From Photorhabdus cinerea (lineage in GTDB: Bacteria; Pseudomonadota; Gammaproteobacteria; Enterobacterales; Enterobacteriaceae), in NCBI RefSeq assembly GCF_011189575.1, contig NZ_PUJW01000002.1, forward strand, positions 124,001 to 188,000: DNA of 64,000 nucleotides, written 5' to 3'. The position numbers and the translations under genes were made by a program. Shown here piece after piece: positions 8,764-17,584 of this stretch. Below the pieces are notes generated by a model. It worked only from the letters and a program-made list of their open reading frames with translations, was not told where the DNA came from and made no database searches. The stretch's first letter is position 1. Each line of letters starts with the position of its first letter.

Positions 8764-9013
8764 TGTGTGTTTTATTTTTCATACGTGTAAGGAAAGTATT
8801 GAGATCCCACGCTATAACTTCTCCACTGTTATCACCTTCATCAATTAGCTGACGAAGTGCTTCAAGTTTGGACTCAGCTTGTTTTTCCTGTAATAACCGT
8901 AATCCCTCCCGAACGACTTCACTATTAGTTTTGTAATAACCTGATTCAACTAGGCTTTCTACAAAACCACATAATTCTTCGCCGGTATCTACCGTCATTG
9001 TACGCGATACCAT
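8753..9013 (-). CDS. parD: ParD-type antitoxin (intact)
   Basis: This 86-residue protein opens MVSRTMTVDTGEEL, with a ribbon-helix-helix region and the conserved segment KTNSEVVREGLRLLQEKQ of the ParD family. ATG 9013 is preferred because GAGGTG lies seven bases upstream; an in-frame start four codons earlier is less likely. ParD normally binds ParE and represses its own promoter. Its partner here is a pseudogene, so the protein is an orphan antitoxin. Confidence 0.88.
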   Translation of the reverse strand: MVSRTMTVDTGEELCGFVESLVESGYYKTNSEVVREGLRLLQEKQAESKLEALRQLIDEGDNSGEVIAWDLNTFLTRMKNKTHNVQ

Positions 9014-9046
9014 AATACACCTCATTCAGATAATTAACATTCTATA

Positions 9047-9067
9047 GTATAAGACATATTCTTACAC
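9047..9067. promoter_or_regulatory. inverted repeat upstream of parD
   Basis: GTATAAGA and TCTTACAC form a nearly perfect 8-bp inverted repeat with a five-base spacer about 35 bases before the parD start. This is where a ParD autoregulatory operator would be expected. Confidence 0.4.
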
Positions 9068-9210
9068 TCCGAAAGTATTCCATTACGTACATAGGGTGTT
9101 CTTTATTGCACACTCCAGATAGATGGTCACTTTACTCTTTCTAATGTTAGAGCTTTAAATGGTAATCTATTAAAATCAATATTTTCTAACTTATCAAAAT
9201 AAATTCCCTA

Positions 9211-9375
9211 TTAGGGGAATAAAGTCAATATTTTACTGTGATATTGATGCTGATCTAGTGGACGATGCTTAGTGTCCTCAAAAATTCGTTCGCAACCTAC
9301 CTTAAGTAGAGCATCCGTCTGCAAAGCAATATCTTGTTCCGCTGTTGATATTCGCGCATAGCCGATCAGTGTCAT
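9211..9375 (-). pseudogene. serine resolvase/invertase, N-terminal fragment
   Basis: From ATG 9375 the frame reads MTLIGYARISTAEQDIALQT, then LLKVGCERIFEDT, the first ~35 residues of a Tn3/Hin-type serine recombinase including the catalytic Ser in ARIST. It then diverges into unrelated residues and stops at 9211. The helix-turn-helix and most of the catalytic domain are missing. It is a remnant of a transposon or invertible element. Confidence 0.85.
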
Positions 9376-9553
9376 TTTTCTCTTTGTTTGTCCGTTATTC
9401 CGTCCGTCTATCCTATTGTCCGAAATTCCGTTGTTCAAGTAGTTTTCGGACTATATCCGGCATGACCAGCTAATGTTCGTTTGTCGGACAACTCAGTGAT
9501 CTTCTGAAAAGAATGGTGATGATAACTTCACTAGTCTGGAGGGTAAAATCAGA

Positions 9554-9589
9554 GTGACGGAATTTTCTGGGATTCCGGCTTATAACCCC
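9554..9589. repeat. 36-bp direct repeat, right copy
   Basis: Near-identical to 8498-8533 and in the same orientation, 1,056 bp apart. The remaining 9376-9680 region holds only short shadow frames. Confidence 0.7.
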
Positions 9590-9680
9590 TACTAGTAACA
9601 CAAATGCTATCATTATGTCGCGAGCATAACAACATTTCTGGGTGTAATACACCGCACACATGTAAAGAATTCCGTGTTTG

Positions 9681-10694
9681 TTACTTAATCTCCAGCGTAT
9701 CGTATCCCCGCCAGCGATAATTCATCACTGATAATGTCCAGAACAGAATGAAAATTCCAACGACCCAAAAACCAACGTTACCCATATTGTCATTCAATGC
9801 GCCAATGGTGTCCCAGAAAATGCCGTGTAAATCCCACTGGTCAGCGATAAGCCCGAGCGCTTCCAGCCCACCAATGAACAGTGCTACGGCAACGGAGGCG
9901 GCGGTAATAGTCATGTTGTAGTAGATCTTGCGCGCTGGCTGGGAAAAAGCCCAACCATAAGCTCCCACCATAACAAAATTATCCAGTGAGTCGATTAGCG
10001 CCATACCACTGGCAAATAGGGCAGGAAATACCATTATTGACCACAACGGAAGCCCACTAAGAGAGCCGACAGCGGATATACTTAACAGCCCAACTTCGGT
10101 AGCCGTGTCGAAACCCAACCCAAACAGAAAGCCAACCAGATACATATGCCAGCTTTTGTTTACCAGCCGAAACACTGAGTGAAACAAGCGGGTCATTATT
10201 CCCCCCGGCGCTGTTTCTAGTACAGATAAATCACTTTTAGCCAGAGTCCTTCCTCGTTTGATCTCCTGAAACTTCTGATAGACGCTTTTCAGTATCAGTA
10301 AATTAATCAGCGCTATTGCTAGTAGAAAACAGGCAGAAACTAAGGTACCAATAATGCCGCCATAATCATGGACCCAACCCATCTGATCTTTAAAAGCCAT
10401 TGAGGTCAGGACGATAGCGAGGCAGGCCAGAATAACAATGGTAGAGTGTCCTAGGGAAAAGAAAGCGCCGACCGCAATGGATGATTTGCCTTGCTGCATC
10501 AGTTTACGGGTGACGTTATCAATTGCGGCGATATGATCGGCATCTACCGCATGGCGTAGACCATAACCGTAAGCCAACAGAGCAGCTCCCATCATTACCG
10601 CATGATGACGGAAAGCAATAAATGCCCAAATCCAGGCAAGTATGTTGGCAGCAACCAGAACAACAAGAAGAGAGAGTGCGCGTTTTTTATGCAT
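9681..10694 (-). CDS. NiCoT-family nickel/cobalt permease
   Basis: The 337-residue membrane protein has about eight hydrophobic segments and the NiCoT signatures HAVDADHIAAIDNVTRK (segment II), LGHSTIV and FGLGFDTATEVG. These histidine- and aspartate-rich motifs bind Ni2+ or Co2+ in HoxN/NixA-type importers. It lies divergent from the urease operon, so it very probably supplies nickel for urease; Yersinia also keeps a nickel transporter beside its ure genes. The shared 306-bp upstream region contains a perfect palindrome. Confidence 0.92.
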   Translation of the reverse strand: MHKKRALSLLVVLVAANILAWIWAFIAFRHHAVMMGAALLAYGYGLRHAVDADHIAAIDNVTRKLMQQGKSSIAVGAFFSLGHSTIVILACLAIVLTSMAFKDQMGWVHDYGGIIGTLVSACFLLAIALINLLILKSVYQKFQEIKRGRTLAKSDLSVLETAPGGIMTRLFHSVFRLVNKSWHMYLVGFLFGLGFDTATEVGLLSISAVGSLSGLPLWSIMVFPALFASGMALIDSLDNFVMVGAYGWAFSQPARKIYYNMTITAASVAVALFIGGLEALGLIADQWDLHGIFWDTIGALNDNMGNVGFWVVGIFILFWTLSVMNYRWRGYDTLEIK

Positions 10695-10882
10695 AATAAG
10701 AGACCTATTGATATTAAACCCGCTTGCGGGTGATTTCTAAGAGAAAAAACAGTTAGTATCCGCTGTACGCAATAATGTACGGTCTTCTGCTAAACCATAA
10801 TAATAGTCAACTTGTAATATTACCTTGGATAAACTTAAATAAGAGGTAAGAGGACTAACTTGTTTTAAGGAGAATATCTTAA

Positions 10883-10908
10883 TTGACATAATATGATTCT
10901 TATGTCAA
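10883..10908. promoter_or_regulatory. perfect inverted repeat between nickel permease and ureA
   Basis: TTGACATAA and TTATGTCAA form a perfect 9-bp inverted repeat with an 8-bp spacer. The half-site TTGACATAA recurs at 10952-10960, about 40 bases before ureA, so it could overlap a -35 box. The layout suggests an operator shared by the nickel permease and urease. It differs from the classical NikR box (GTATGA-N16-TCATAC), so the regulator is unknown. Confidence 0.5.
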
Positions 10909-11000
10909 AACTTTTTTCTAAAGGATATATGACCCAGTATTCAGAATTATTTTGACATAATATTGTAACTGTATGGAATAACCAATTATTAGGGGGTTTT

Positions 11001-11303
11001 ATGCAATTAACGCCAAGAGAAATTGAGAAACTCATGGTATATACATTGGCTGATGTTGCATTAAAGCGTAAGTCTCGCGGCTTAAAGCTCAATTACCCTG
11101 AAGCTGTCGCTATTATTACCACAGCTGCCTTGGAAGGGGCTAGAGAGGGGAAAACGTTAGAAGAAGTCATGAATGATTCAAGGCACGTCCTAACTAAAGA
11201 AGATGTTATGGATGGTGTGGCTGATCTCATTCCACATGTGCAGGTTGAAGCAATATTTACTGATGGCAGTCGTTTGGTGACTGTACATGATCCTATTCAA
11301 TAA
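11001..11303 (+). CDS. ureA: urease gamma subunit
   Basis: This 100-residue protein opens MQLTPREIEKLMVYTLADVA and carries KLNYPEAVAII, as in urease gamma. Urease hydrolyses urea to ammonia and carbamate in the cytoplasm as an (alpha-beta-gamma)3 complex. The start is supported by AGGGGG nine bases upstream. Gamma and beta are separate genes, as in Yersinia and Proteus. It is the first gene of ureABCEFGD. Confidence 0.97.
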   Translation: MQLTPREIEKLMVYTLADVALKRKSRGLKLNYPEAVAIITTAALEGAREGKTLEEVMNDSRHVLTKEDVMDGVADLIPHVQVEAIFTDGSRLVTVHDPIQ

Positions 11304-11396
11304 TTTTCAGAATAGATTATAAATAGCAGGAAAAGTTATCCAGACAGAATATTAATTTATGGTCTTGATTCACGTCTATAACGTAGAGATTTTCTG

Positions 11397-11792
11397 ATGA
11401 AAAATAATAATAAAGAAGATATCACTCCGTTAGGGGGATATATCCTTGCTAAAGACCCAATCTCATTTAATGAAGATTGTCCGGTTATTCAATTGAAAGT
11501 TCGTAATTCAGGTGATCGCCCTATTCAGGTGGGATCTCATTTTCATTTTTTTGAGGTGAACAACGCTCTGCAATTTGATCGCGCGTCTGCGTTCGGTAAA
11601 CGACTCAATATCACTGCCACAACCGCAATCCGTTTTGAACCCGGAGATGAAATTGAAGTGTCACTGATCCTGATTGGTGGGAAACAAAATGTTTATGGAT
11701 TTAATAACTTAGTTGATGGCTGGGTGGGTAAAGGCACTGTTGCTACCGGTGAGCATGTAGAAAAAATCATTGTTGTACGCCGGGCTAGCTAA
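11397..11792 (+). CDS. ureB: urease beta subunit
   Basis: The 131-residue protein carries the family motifs VRNSGDRPIQVGSHFHFFEVN and the distal VYGFNNLVDGWVG. It packs against the alpha and gamma subunits and helps order the active-site flap. Compared with the ~106-residue Klebsiella form it has extra N-terminal residues. A 93-bp gap separates it from ureA, and an ERIC-derived element separates it from ureC. Confidence 0.95.
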   Translation: MKNNNKEDITPLGGYILAKDPISFNEDCPVIQLKVRNSGDRPIQVGSHFHFFEVNNALQFDRASAFGKRLNITATTAIRFEPGDEIEVSLILIGGKQNVYGFNNLVDGWVGKGTVATGEHVEKIIVVRRAS

Positions 11793-11800
11793 CGGGGTAT

Positions 11801-11880
11801 ATACCCTTCATCTTTCAAGCTGCTGCTTTGTTGGCTGCGTTCACTTGCCGCCGCCCTGCAACTTGAAATCTATTGGGTAT
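11801..11880. repeat. short ERIC-type repeat lacking the core, copy 3
   Basis: The 80-bp element keeps the outer arms (ATACCC, CTTTCAAGCTGC, CAACTTGAAAT, GGGTAT) but lacks the central ERIC core of the 121-125-bp copies. It lies between ureB and ureC and would fold into a hairpin in the operon mRNA. Confidence 0.8.
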
Positions 11881-11939
11881 AAAACTATCGAGTAGGGTTG
11901 ACGAACATCGTAAGATCTTTCGAACAAAGGAATAAAACT

Positions 11940-13655
11940 ATGCCAACCATTTCCCGGCAGGAATATGTGGGTCTTTTTGGTCCGACTATCGGTGATAAGA
12001 TTCGCTTGGGTGATACCAATCTGTTTGTTGAAATTGAAAAAGATCTGCGCGGTTATGGAGAGGAGTCAGTCTACGGCGGGGGTAAATCTCTGCGTGATGG
12101 CATGGGTGCAGATAATCGTATGACCAGCGCAAATGTCCTGGATTTGGTGATTACCAACGTCACTATTTTGGATGCACGTCAAGGGGTAGTCAAAGCTGAC
12201 GTCGGTATAAAAGATGGCCGCATCGTCGGGATAGGTAAAAGCGGTAATCCCAGTATGATGAATGGAGTTACTCCCGGTATGGTGGTTGGCGTCAGTACTG
12301 ATGCGATATCTGGTGAACATCTGATTCTCACGGCGGCGGGCATTGATACCCACATTCATTTTATTTCTCCCCAACAAGCTGAACATGCTTTGTCCAATGG
12401 TGTGACGACTTTCTTTGGTGGTGGTGTTGGTCCCACTGATGGTACTAACGGTACAACTGTCACCGCGGGTCCGTGGCATATTCACCGAATGTTGCGTGCT
12501 TTTGAAGGCTTACCGGTTAACATAGGTATTTTGGGAAAAGGCCATGCTGCGGTGGCTATGCCACTGGTGGAGCAGATTAAGGCCGGAGCTGTGGGGCTGA
12601 AAGTACATGAAGACTGGGGAGCAACCAATTCTGCATTACGTAATGCCTTGCGGGTGGCGGATGAAATGGATATTCAAGTGGCAGTACATACCGACAGTTT
12701 GAATGAAGGTGGTTATGTTGAAGATACCATTGATGCTTTTGAAGGGCGCACCATTCATACTTTTCACACTGAGGGCGCTGGTGGCGGGCATGCACCGGAT
12801 ATCATTAAAGTTGCCAGTCAGATGAATGTGTTACCCAGTTCTACCAATCCCACGTTGCCTTACGGTATCAATAGTCAAGCAGAACTGTTTGATATGATTA
12901 TGGTTTGCCATAACCTTAATCCCAATGTACCGGCTGATGTTGCTTTCTCTGAAAGCCGTGTGCGTTCGGAAACCATTGCTGCGGAAAATGTCTTGCATGA
13001 CATGGGGGTATTGTCGATGTTTTCCAGTGACTCCCAGGCCATGGGGCGTGTGGGAGAAAATTGGCTGCGTGTGATGCAAACTGCTCATGCCATGAAAGCA
13101 GCCCGCGGTAAGTTGCCGGAAGATGCAGCGGATAACGATAATTTCCGGGTATTACGTTACGTCGCCAAAATTACGATTAATCCGGCGATTGCACAGGGGA
13201 TAAGCCACGTACTTGGTTCAATCGAAGTGGGAAAGATGGCTGATCTTGTGTTATGGGAGCCGCGTTTCTTCGGCGCAAAACCTAAGTTGGTCATCAAAGG
13301 CGGTATGATTAACTGGGCGGTAATGGGCGACCCGAATGCTTCATTACCGACACCACAGCCGACATTTTATCGTCCGATGTTTGGCGCGTTAGGCAAAACT
13401 CTTCAAGAAACTTGTGTAACTTTTGTATCCCAGGCGGCAATGGAACAGGGGATAAAAGAGCAGCTTGATTTGGCGCGCCAGGTCATAGCGGTACGCAACT
13501 GCCGGGCTATTTCCAAGCAAGATATGGTACGTAATGCCGAAACGCCAACCATTGAAGTAGATGCTGAAACCTTTGCCGTCAAGGTGAATGGTGAATATGC
13601 CACAGTGAAACCGGTCAGGACAGTCGCGCTTAATCAGCGCTATTTCTTCAGTTAA
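11940..13655 (+). CDS. ureC: urease alpha subunit (catalytic)
   Basis: The 571-residue catalytic subunit starts MPTISRQEYVGLFGPT. The upstream TTG frame adds 14 unrelated residues; AAAGG just before ATG 11940 decides the start. Nickel-site elements are present: HIHFISPQQ, the lysine that becomes carbamylated (Lys221 in VGLKVHEDWG), HTFHTEGAGGGHAPD, the flap MVCHNLNP and the DVAFSESR/FSSDSQAMG segments. All ligands appear intact, so the enzyme should be active once matured. Confidence 0.97.
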   Translation: MPTISRQEYVGLFGPTIGDKIRLGDTNLFVEIEKDLRGYGEESVYGGGKSLRDGMGADNRMTSANVLDLVITNVTILDARQGVVKADVGIKDGRIVGIGKSGNPSMMNGVTPGMVVGVSTDAISGEHLILTAAGIDTHIHFISPQQAEHALSNGVTTFFGGGVGPTDGTNGTTVTAGPWHIHRMLRAFEGLPVNIGILGKGHAAVAMPLVEQIKAGAVGLKVHEDWGATNSALRNALRVADEMDIQVAVHTDSLNEGGYVEDTIDAFEGRTIHTFHTEGAGGGHAPDIIKVASQMNVLPSSTNPTLPYGINSQAELFDMIMVCHNLNPNVPADVAFSESRVRSETIAAENVLHDMGVLSMFSSDSQAMGRVGENWLRVMQTAHAMKAARGKLPEDAADNDNFRVLRYVAKITINPAIAQGISHVLGSIEVGKMADLVLWEPRFFGAKPKLVIKGGMINWAVMGDPNASLPTPQPTFYRPMFGALGKTLQETCVTFVSQAAMEQGIKEQLDLARQVIAVRNCRAISKQDMVRNAETPTIEVDAETFAVKVNGEYATVKPVRTVALNQRYFFS

Positions 13656-13730
13656 TCTATTTTTTACTGTCTGGTCAGAGAATATTTTTCTGGCTGGATT
13701 AACCGATCCACGCGTTTAGAGGATTATTTG

Positions 13731-14327
13731 ATGATTATTATTGAACATATTCTTGGTAATGCCAAAAAAGATGTTTTCTGGCGAGATCGTTTGCAAGGGA
13801 TCTCGCCGGATATCTTAGTACTTTCGCAATGGGAAGCTCAAAAAAGCCGTTGCCGTAAATCCACGCTTAATGGGTTGGATTTGGGTATTTCCCTTGACCG
13901 TCATCAGGTATTGTCTGATGGCGATATTTTATTGTGGGATGAAACCAAAAGACTGGCTGTTATTGTACAGATGAGTTTGCGTGATGTGATGGTTATTCAT
14001 TTGAAGTCATTACTGTCAGTAGATTCAGAAACGATAATGAAAACCAGTTTTGAACTTGGTCACGCTTTAGGTAACCAACATTGGAAATCAGTGATTAAAA
14101 ATAACCAGATTTATATTCCGCTGACAGTATCAACTAAGGTGATGGATTCAGTCATGAAAACTCACGGTTTTCATGCATTGCCTTATTCTTTTGTCAAAGG
14201 CGAAGAGATTTTGCCTTCTCTTAACAACGCTGAGGCACGTTTATTATTTGGTGGGGCAGAGGATTCCGCAACACACGTTCATGTCGATAACACATTTCTC
14301 AATCAGCATGTGATTAAACTGAAATGA
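13731..14327 (+). CDS. ureE: urease accessory protein UreE (nickel metallochaperone)
   Basis: The 198-residue protein has an N-terminal UreE domain (MIIIEHILGNAKKD...) and a C-terminal domain with the ELGHALGNQHW segment. It delivers nickel to the UreDFG-apourease complex. It lacks a long histidine-rich tail; only a few histidines (ATHVHVDN) lie near the end, so storage capacity is probably low. ATG 13731 is preferred over the adjacent TTG because AGAGGA is well spaced. Its stop overlaps the ureF start by four bases. Confidence 0.93.
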   Translation: MIIIEHILGNAKKDVFWRDRLQGISPDILVLSQWEAQKSRCRKSTLNGLDLGISLDRHQVLSDGDILLWDETKRLAVIVQMSLRDVMVIHLKSLLSVDSETIMKTSFELGHALGNQHWKSVIKNNQIYIPLTVSTKVMDSVMKTHGFHALPYSFVKGEEILPSLNNAEARLLFGGAEDSATHVHVDNTFLNQHVIKLK

Positions 14328-15010
14328 ATGCTCTCCGCTTAATCAGAATCATGCAATTTGCGGATTCAGTGTTGCCTGTTGGTGCGTTTTCTTTCTCAAA
14401 CGGTTTGGAATCAGCTATTCAAAGCAAAATCGTCTATGACGTGGTGACGCTAAGCGAGTTTACCCGGACAGCGTTGTTACAGGCCGTTAGCGGTGATGGT
14501 CGTGCGGTCGTTGCTGCTTGTCAGGCATTGAATAGTGGACAGCATGATGCCGTTATCTCTCATGATTGGGCAGTGCTTAACCGCAAATTGAATGAAGAAG
14601 GTCGCACTATGGTAACGCGGATGGGGAAAAAGTTAGCAGAAATGGCTGTTGAGGTAACGGGTGAGTCATTGATTGCATGGTGGCTGGCACAAATAAAGAG
14701 CGATATTGCTGCTGGCACCTATCCGATTACCCTGGCGGTGGTCATGAGTGCATTGGGCGCTCCTCCGCGTGAAGTGATTGTTATGCATCAATATGGCGTT
14801 GCCATGACAATACTCAGTGCGGCTATACGTCTAATGCGTGTTACCCATATTGAGATTCAACGTATTTTGTTCTTGTTGAATCAGGATATTGAGCAGTTTT
14901 GTGACGAGGCGGAGAAAGGGGGAATTGAGCAGATGACATCTTATGCACCCGTGACTGATGTATTGGCAGCATTACATGTTAGTGCTTTTACCCGGTTATT
15001 CAGTAACTAA
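14324..15010 (+). CDS. ureF: urease accessory protein UreF
   Basis: This 228-residue all-alpha protein has the family opening LRLMQFADSVLPVGAFSFSNGLE-type segment (here IRIMQFADSVLPVGAFSFSN). UreF bridges UreD and UreG and gates GTP-dependent nickel insertion. The ATGA overlap with ureE indicates coupled translation. Confidence 0.94.
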   Translation: MNALRLIRIMQFADSVLPVGAFSFSNGLESAIQSKIVYDVVTLSEFTRTALLQAVSGDGRAVVAACQALNSGQHDAVISHDWAVLNRKLNEEGRTMVTRMGKKLAEMAVEVTGESLIAWWLAQIKSDIAAGTYPITLAVVMSALGAPPREVIVMHQYGVAMTILSAAIRLMRVTHIEIQRILFLLNQDIEQFCDEAEKGGIEQMTSYAPVTDVLAALHVSAFTRLFSN

Positions 15011-15062
15011 CCTGATCCTGATATCGCTTTAAACTACGTCTTAATCGTGTGAGGAAATTCCT

Positions 15063-15698
15063 GTGAAAAAGATTACCCGTATTGGTATTGGTGGTCCCGT
15101 GGGTTCAGGTAAGACCGCCATTATTGAAGTTATCACACCTATCTTGATCCAGCGCGGAATAAAACCGCTGATTATTACCAACGATATTGTCACTACTGAA
15201 GATGCTAAACAGGTCAAGCGGACACTGAAAGGCATTTTGGATGAGGAGAAAATACTCGGTGTAGAAACGGGTGCTTGTCCTCACACAGCAGTACGAGAAG
15301 ATCCCAGTATGAATATTGCTGCGGTGGAGGAAATGGAAGCGCGTTTTCCTGACAGCGATGTCGTGTTGATTGAAAGTGGTGGTGATAATTTGACACTGAC
15401 TTTTAGTCCGGCACTGGCAGACTTTTATATTTATGTGATTGATGTGGCCGAAGGGGAGAAAATCCCACGCAAGAATGGTCCCGGTTTGGTTCAGGCCGAT
15501 ATTCTGGTGATCAATAAAATCGATTTGGCCCCTCATGTCGGTGCTAGTCTGGCGGTAATGGAGAGTGACACTCAGGTGGTACGTGGTCAGCGTCCTTATA
15601 TCCTCACGAATTGCAAAACCGGTGAGGGTGTTCAAGCGTTGGTAGATATGATTATGCGTGATTTTCTGTTTACTCATGCGCTACAGGCGACACAATGA
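15063..15698 (+). CDS. ureG: urease accessory GTPase UreG
   Basis: This 211-residue SIMIBI GTPase has the P-loop GIGGPVGSGKTAII, the metal-binding motif GCPHT-like ACPHTAVREDPS, and the guanine-specificity NKID. It powers nickel insertion. It uses a GTG start (15063) with GAGG nearby. The stop overlaps the ureD start (ATGA). Confidence 0.97.
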   Translation: MKKITRIGIGGPVGSGKTAIIEVITPILIQRGIKPLIITNDIVTTEDAKQVKRTLKGILDEEKILGVETGACPHTAVREDPSMNIAAVEEMEARFPDSDVVLIESGGDNLTLTFSPALADFYIYVIDVAEGEKIPRKNGPGLVQADILVINKIDLAPHVGASLAVMESDTQVVRGQRPYILTNCKTGEGVQALVDMIMRDFLFTHALQATQ

Positions 15699-16660
15699 CG
15701 TCTACGGGCTTGCAGCAAAACGCCAATGAAGCACGTCAACGCGTTCATGATCTTGGTGTCAACGCTCCGGAATTTGCGTTGTTTCAGGATGAACCTCCGC
15801 AGATGGCAAGTGGTGATGTGGGTAAAAGTGGCTATCTTCGATTGGGGTTTGCCCAGCGTGGTGAGCGCAGTATTCTGGCTCAGATGGAGCGTCAGGTTCC
15901 TTATCTGGTGCAGCGAGCGTTGTATTGGGATGAGGCATTACCCCAGATGCCGTGTGTATTTATGATCTCCACATCAGGATGCATATTGCAAGGAGATAGG
16001 CTGGCGCTGGACATTCATGTTGCTCAGGATGCGTTTGGGCATGTTACTACCCAATCGGCTACCAAGATTCATTCGATGGTGAATAATTACGCGGCGCAGG
16101 CACAAACCATCCAGATAGAGCAGGGAGGCTATCTGGAAATGATGCCCGATCCGGTGATACCTCATAGTGGCTCTCGGTTTATCACTGATACTCAAATAGT
16201 CATCCACCCAACGGCCACGCTGATTTATTCTGAGATAATCATGTCTGGCCGTAAATATCACCCAGCGGATCAGGGATTTAAATTTGATGTTTACTCATCA
16301 CTTATTACGGCGATTGATTTCGATGACAAGATATTGTTTGCAGAACGTTATGTACTGGAACCTAAAAAACAACCGCTGGACAACGTAGGGGTGATGGGGC
16401 CATTTCATGTGTTTGGTAACGTAATCCTGCTGACACCTCAAGTTCATCACGATAGTATTCTGGCGCGTATAGCGCCGCAGTACGATGCTGAAACGGGTAT
16501 AGCTAGCGGTGCTAGCCGCTTACCTAATCAATGTGGCTTGATATTTAAGGCACTGGGGAAAGAAACTCATCAAGTTAAAGCCAGTATCCGTCTTTTCTGG
16601 TGTATAGCGCGGGAGGAGATCCTTGGTGTTACACTGCCTGAGCCGTTTATCTGGCGTTGA
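15695..16660 (+). CDS. ureD: urease accessory protein UreD/UreH
   Basis: The 321-residue beta-rich protein has UreD-family segments such as GYLEMMPDPVIPHSGSRF and SEIIMSGRKYH. UreD binds apourease and recruits UreF and UreG. It lies last in the operon (ABCEFGD order, as in Yersinia) and is coupled to ureG by a four-base overlap. ERIC copy 4 lies about 140 bp downstream. Confidence 0.94.
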   Translation: MTSTGLQQNANEARQRVHDLGVNAPEFALFQDEPPQMASGDVGKSGYLRLGFAQRGERSILAQMERQVPYLVQRALYWDEALPQMPCVFMISTSGCILQGDRLALDIHVAQDAFGHVTTQSATKIHSMVNNYAAQAQTIQIEQGGYLEMMPDPVIPHSGSRFITDTQIVIHPTATLIYSEIIMSGRKYHPADQGFKFDVYSSLITAIDFDDKILFAERYVLEPKKQPLDNVGVMGPFHVFGNVILLTPQVHHDSILARIAPQYDAETGIASGASRLPNQCGLIFKALGKETHQVKASIRLFWCIAREEILGVTLPEPFIWR

Positions 16661-16800
16661 AATCCAGGACAAAAATCTGGTTTTGGGTTTCATCGCTATA
16701 TACTGATAACGAATGTTTTTTTATCTTGCATAGGCTATGAGCAAAAGTGACGTAGAATAAATCATTTGTGATTTATAGTGAAAAAGAGGAAATGCGATAT

Positions 16801-16925
16801 ATACCCTATGGATTTCAAGAGGCTTCGCGACGGCAAGGGAGCGAATCCCCGGGAGCATAGGTAACTATGTGACCGGGGAGAGTGAGTGTAGCCAACAAAG
16901 AGGCAACTTGAGTGATAACGGGTAT
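16801..16925. repeat. ERIC-type repeat, copy 4
   Basis: This 125-bp copy runs from ATACCC to GGGTAT with the full core, oriented like copy 2. It fills much of the 330-bp gap between ureD and the convergent membrane-protein gene; I see nothing else there except a weak CCAG/CTGG stem after ureD. Confidence 0.9.
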
Positions 16926-16990
16926 AAAAATATTTGTTGGAACTATCGAATAACAAGGCCGTAAAGAAGCTTTGTTTAATGAAAGTAAAT

Positions 16991-17584
16991 TTAAAAAACT
17001 TTATCATTTTCTCTTTTCTCTAAAAATTTTATTTTTTGAAATATTATTAATCCTATGATAATAAGATTGGAAGTGAAAACAGTTACTAAGTAGATATAAC
17101 TAACTAGGCTATCTATAGCAATAGAAAAATACCAGACAGCAATTCCAGATCCAATAGTGCCAATAAACCAGGTAGAGAGTGATTCTGTATCTGGTAATTG
17201 ATATAATTTTTTCATGATAAGAACTGTGCCAATAATATCAACGCATATATTTATATATATTGCTGATGATGGACTTCCTGAACCCACCCATGCAATTATG
17301 CTTATGAAAATAATCAACAATATAAATTTCTCAGTTTTATCTGGTCGCAGAGCCATATTGTATCGTAAGCCAATGAACATAATAATTATTTGGCATAATA
17401 GGCTAAAACCACATGAAATGATTACACTGTAAGTTCCAAGTGAAAGAGAAGCTATTATTGTTACCAATAGTGATAATGAAAAGCAGAGCCATCCACTGAC
17501 GGATGGCTTTGTCTTCCCGTTAAATATTGATATAAAATATGGTACATATTGAGAAAAATTCAAAAACATTATGACTTCTTTCAT
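16991..17584 (-). CDS. small multi-pass membrane protein, function unknown
   Basis: The 197-residue protein has about six hydrophobic segments arranged as two similar halves, each preceded by a short basic or polar stretch; KTKPSVSGWLCF opens the first half. The layout recalls PQ-loop/SemiSWEET-like carriers, but I see no decisive motif. The C-terminus is charged (KFLEKRENDK). The start (17584) overlaps the methyltransferase stop by four bases (ATGA), so the two are translationally coupled; an internal Met at codon 6 is an alternative. Confidence 0.7.
   Translation of the reverse strand: MKEVIMFLNFSQYVPYFISIFNGKTKPSVSGWLCFSLSLLVTIIASLSLGTYSVIISCGFSLLCQIIIMFIGLRYNMALRPDKTEKFILLIIFISIIAWVGSGSPSSAIYINICVDIIGTVLIMKKLYQLPDTESLSTWFIGTIGSGIAVWYFSIAIDSLVSYIYLVTVFTSNLIIIGLIIFQKIKFLEKRENDKVF

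Noticed and set aside
9470..9661. Reverse 63-codon frame containing the right 36-bp repeat
   Set aside because: It merely reads through the repeat; no start signal or recognisable family was found.
15105..15677. Reverse-strand frame of 190 codons inside ureG
   Set aside because: It is an antisense shadow of a strongly conserved GTPase gene; its composition is atypical and no motif is visible.
16661..16720. Weak CCAG/CTGG hairpin after ureD as terminator
   Set aside because: The stem is only four certain pairs with a mismatch; it is too weak to list as a terminator.
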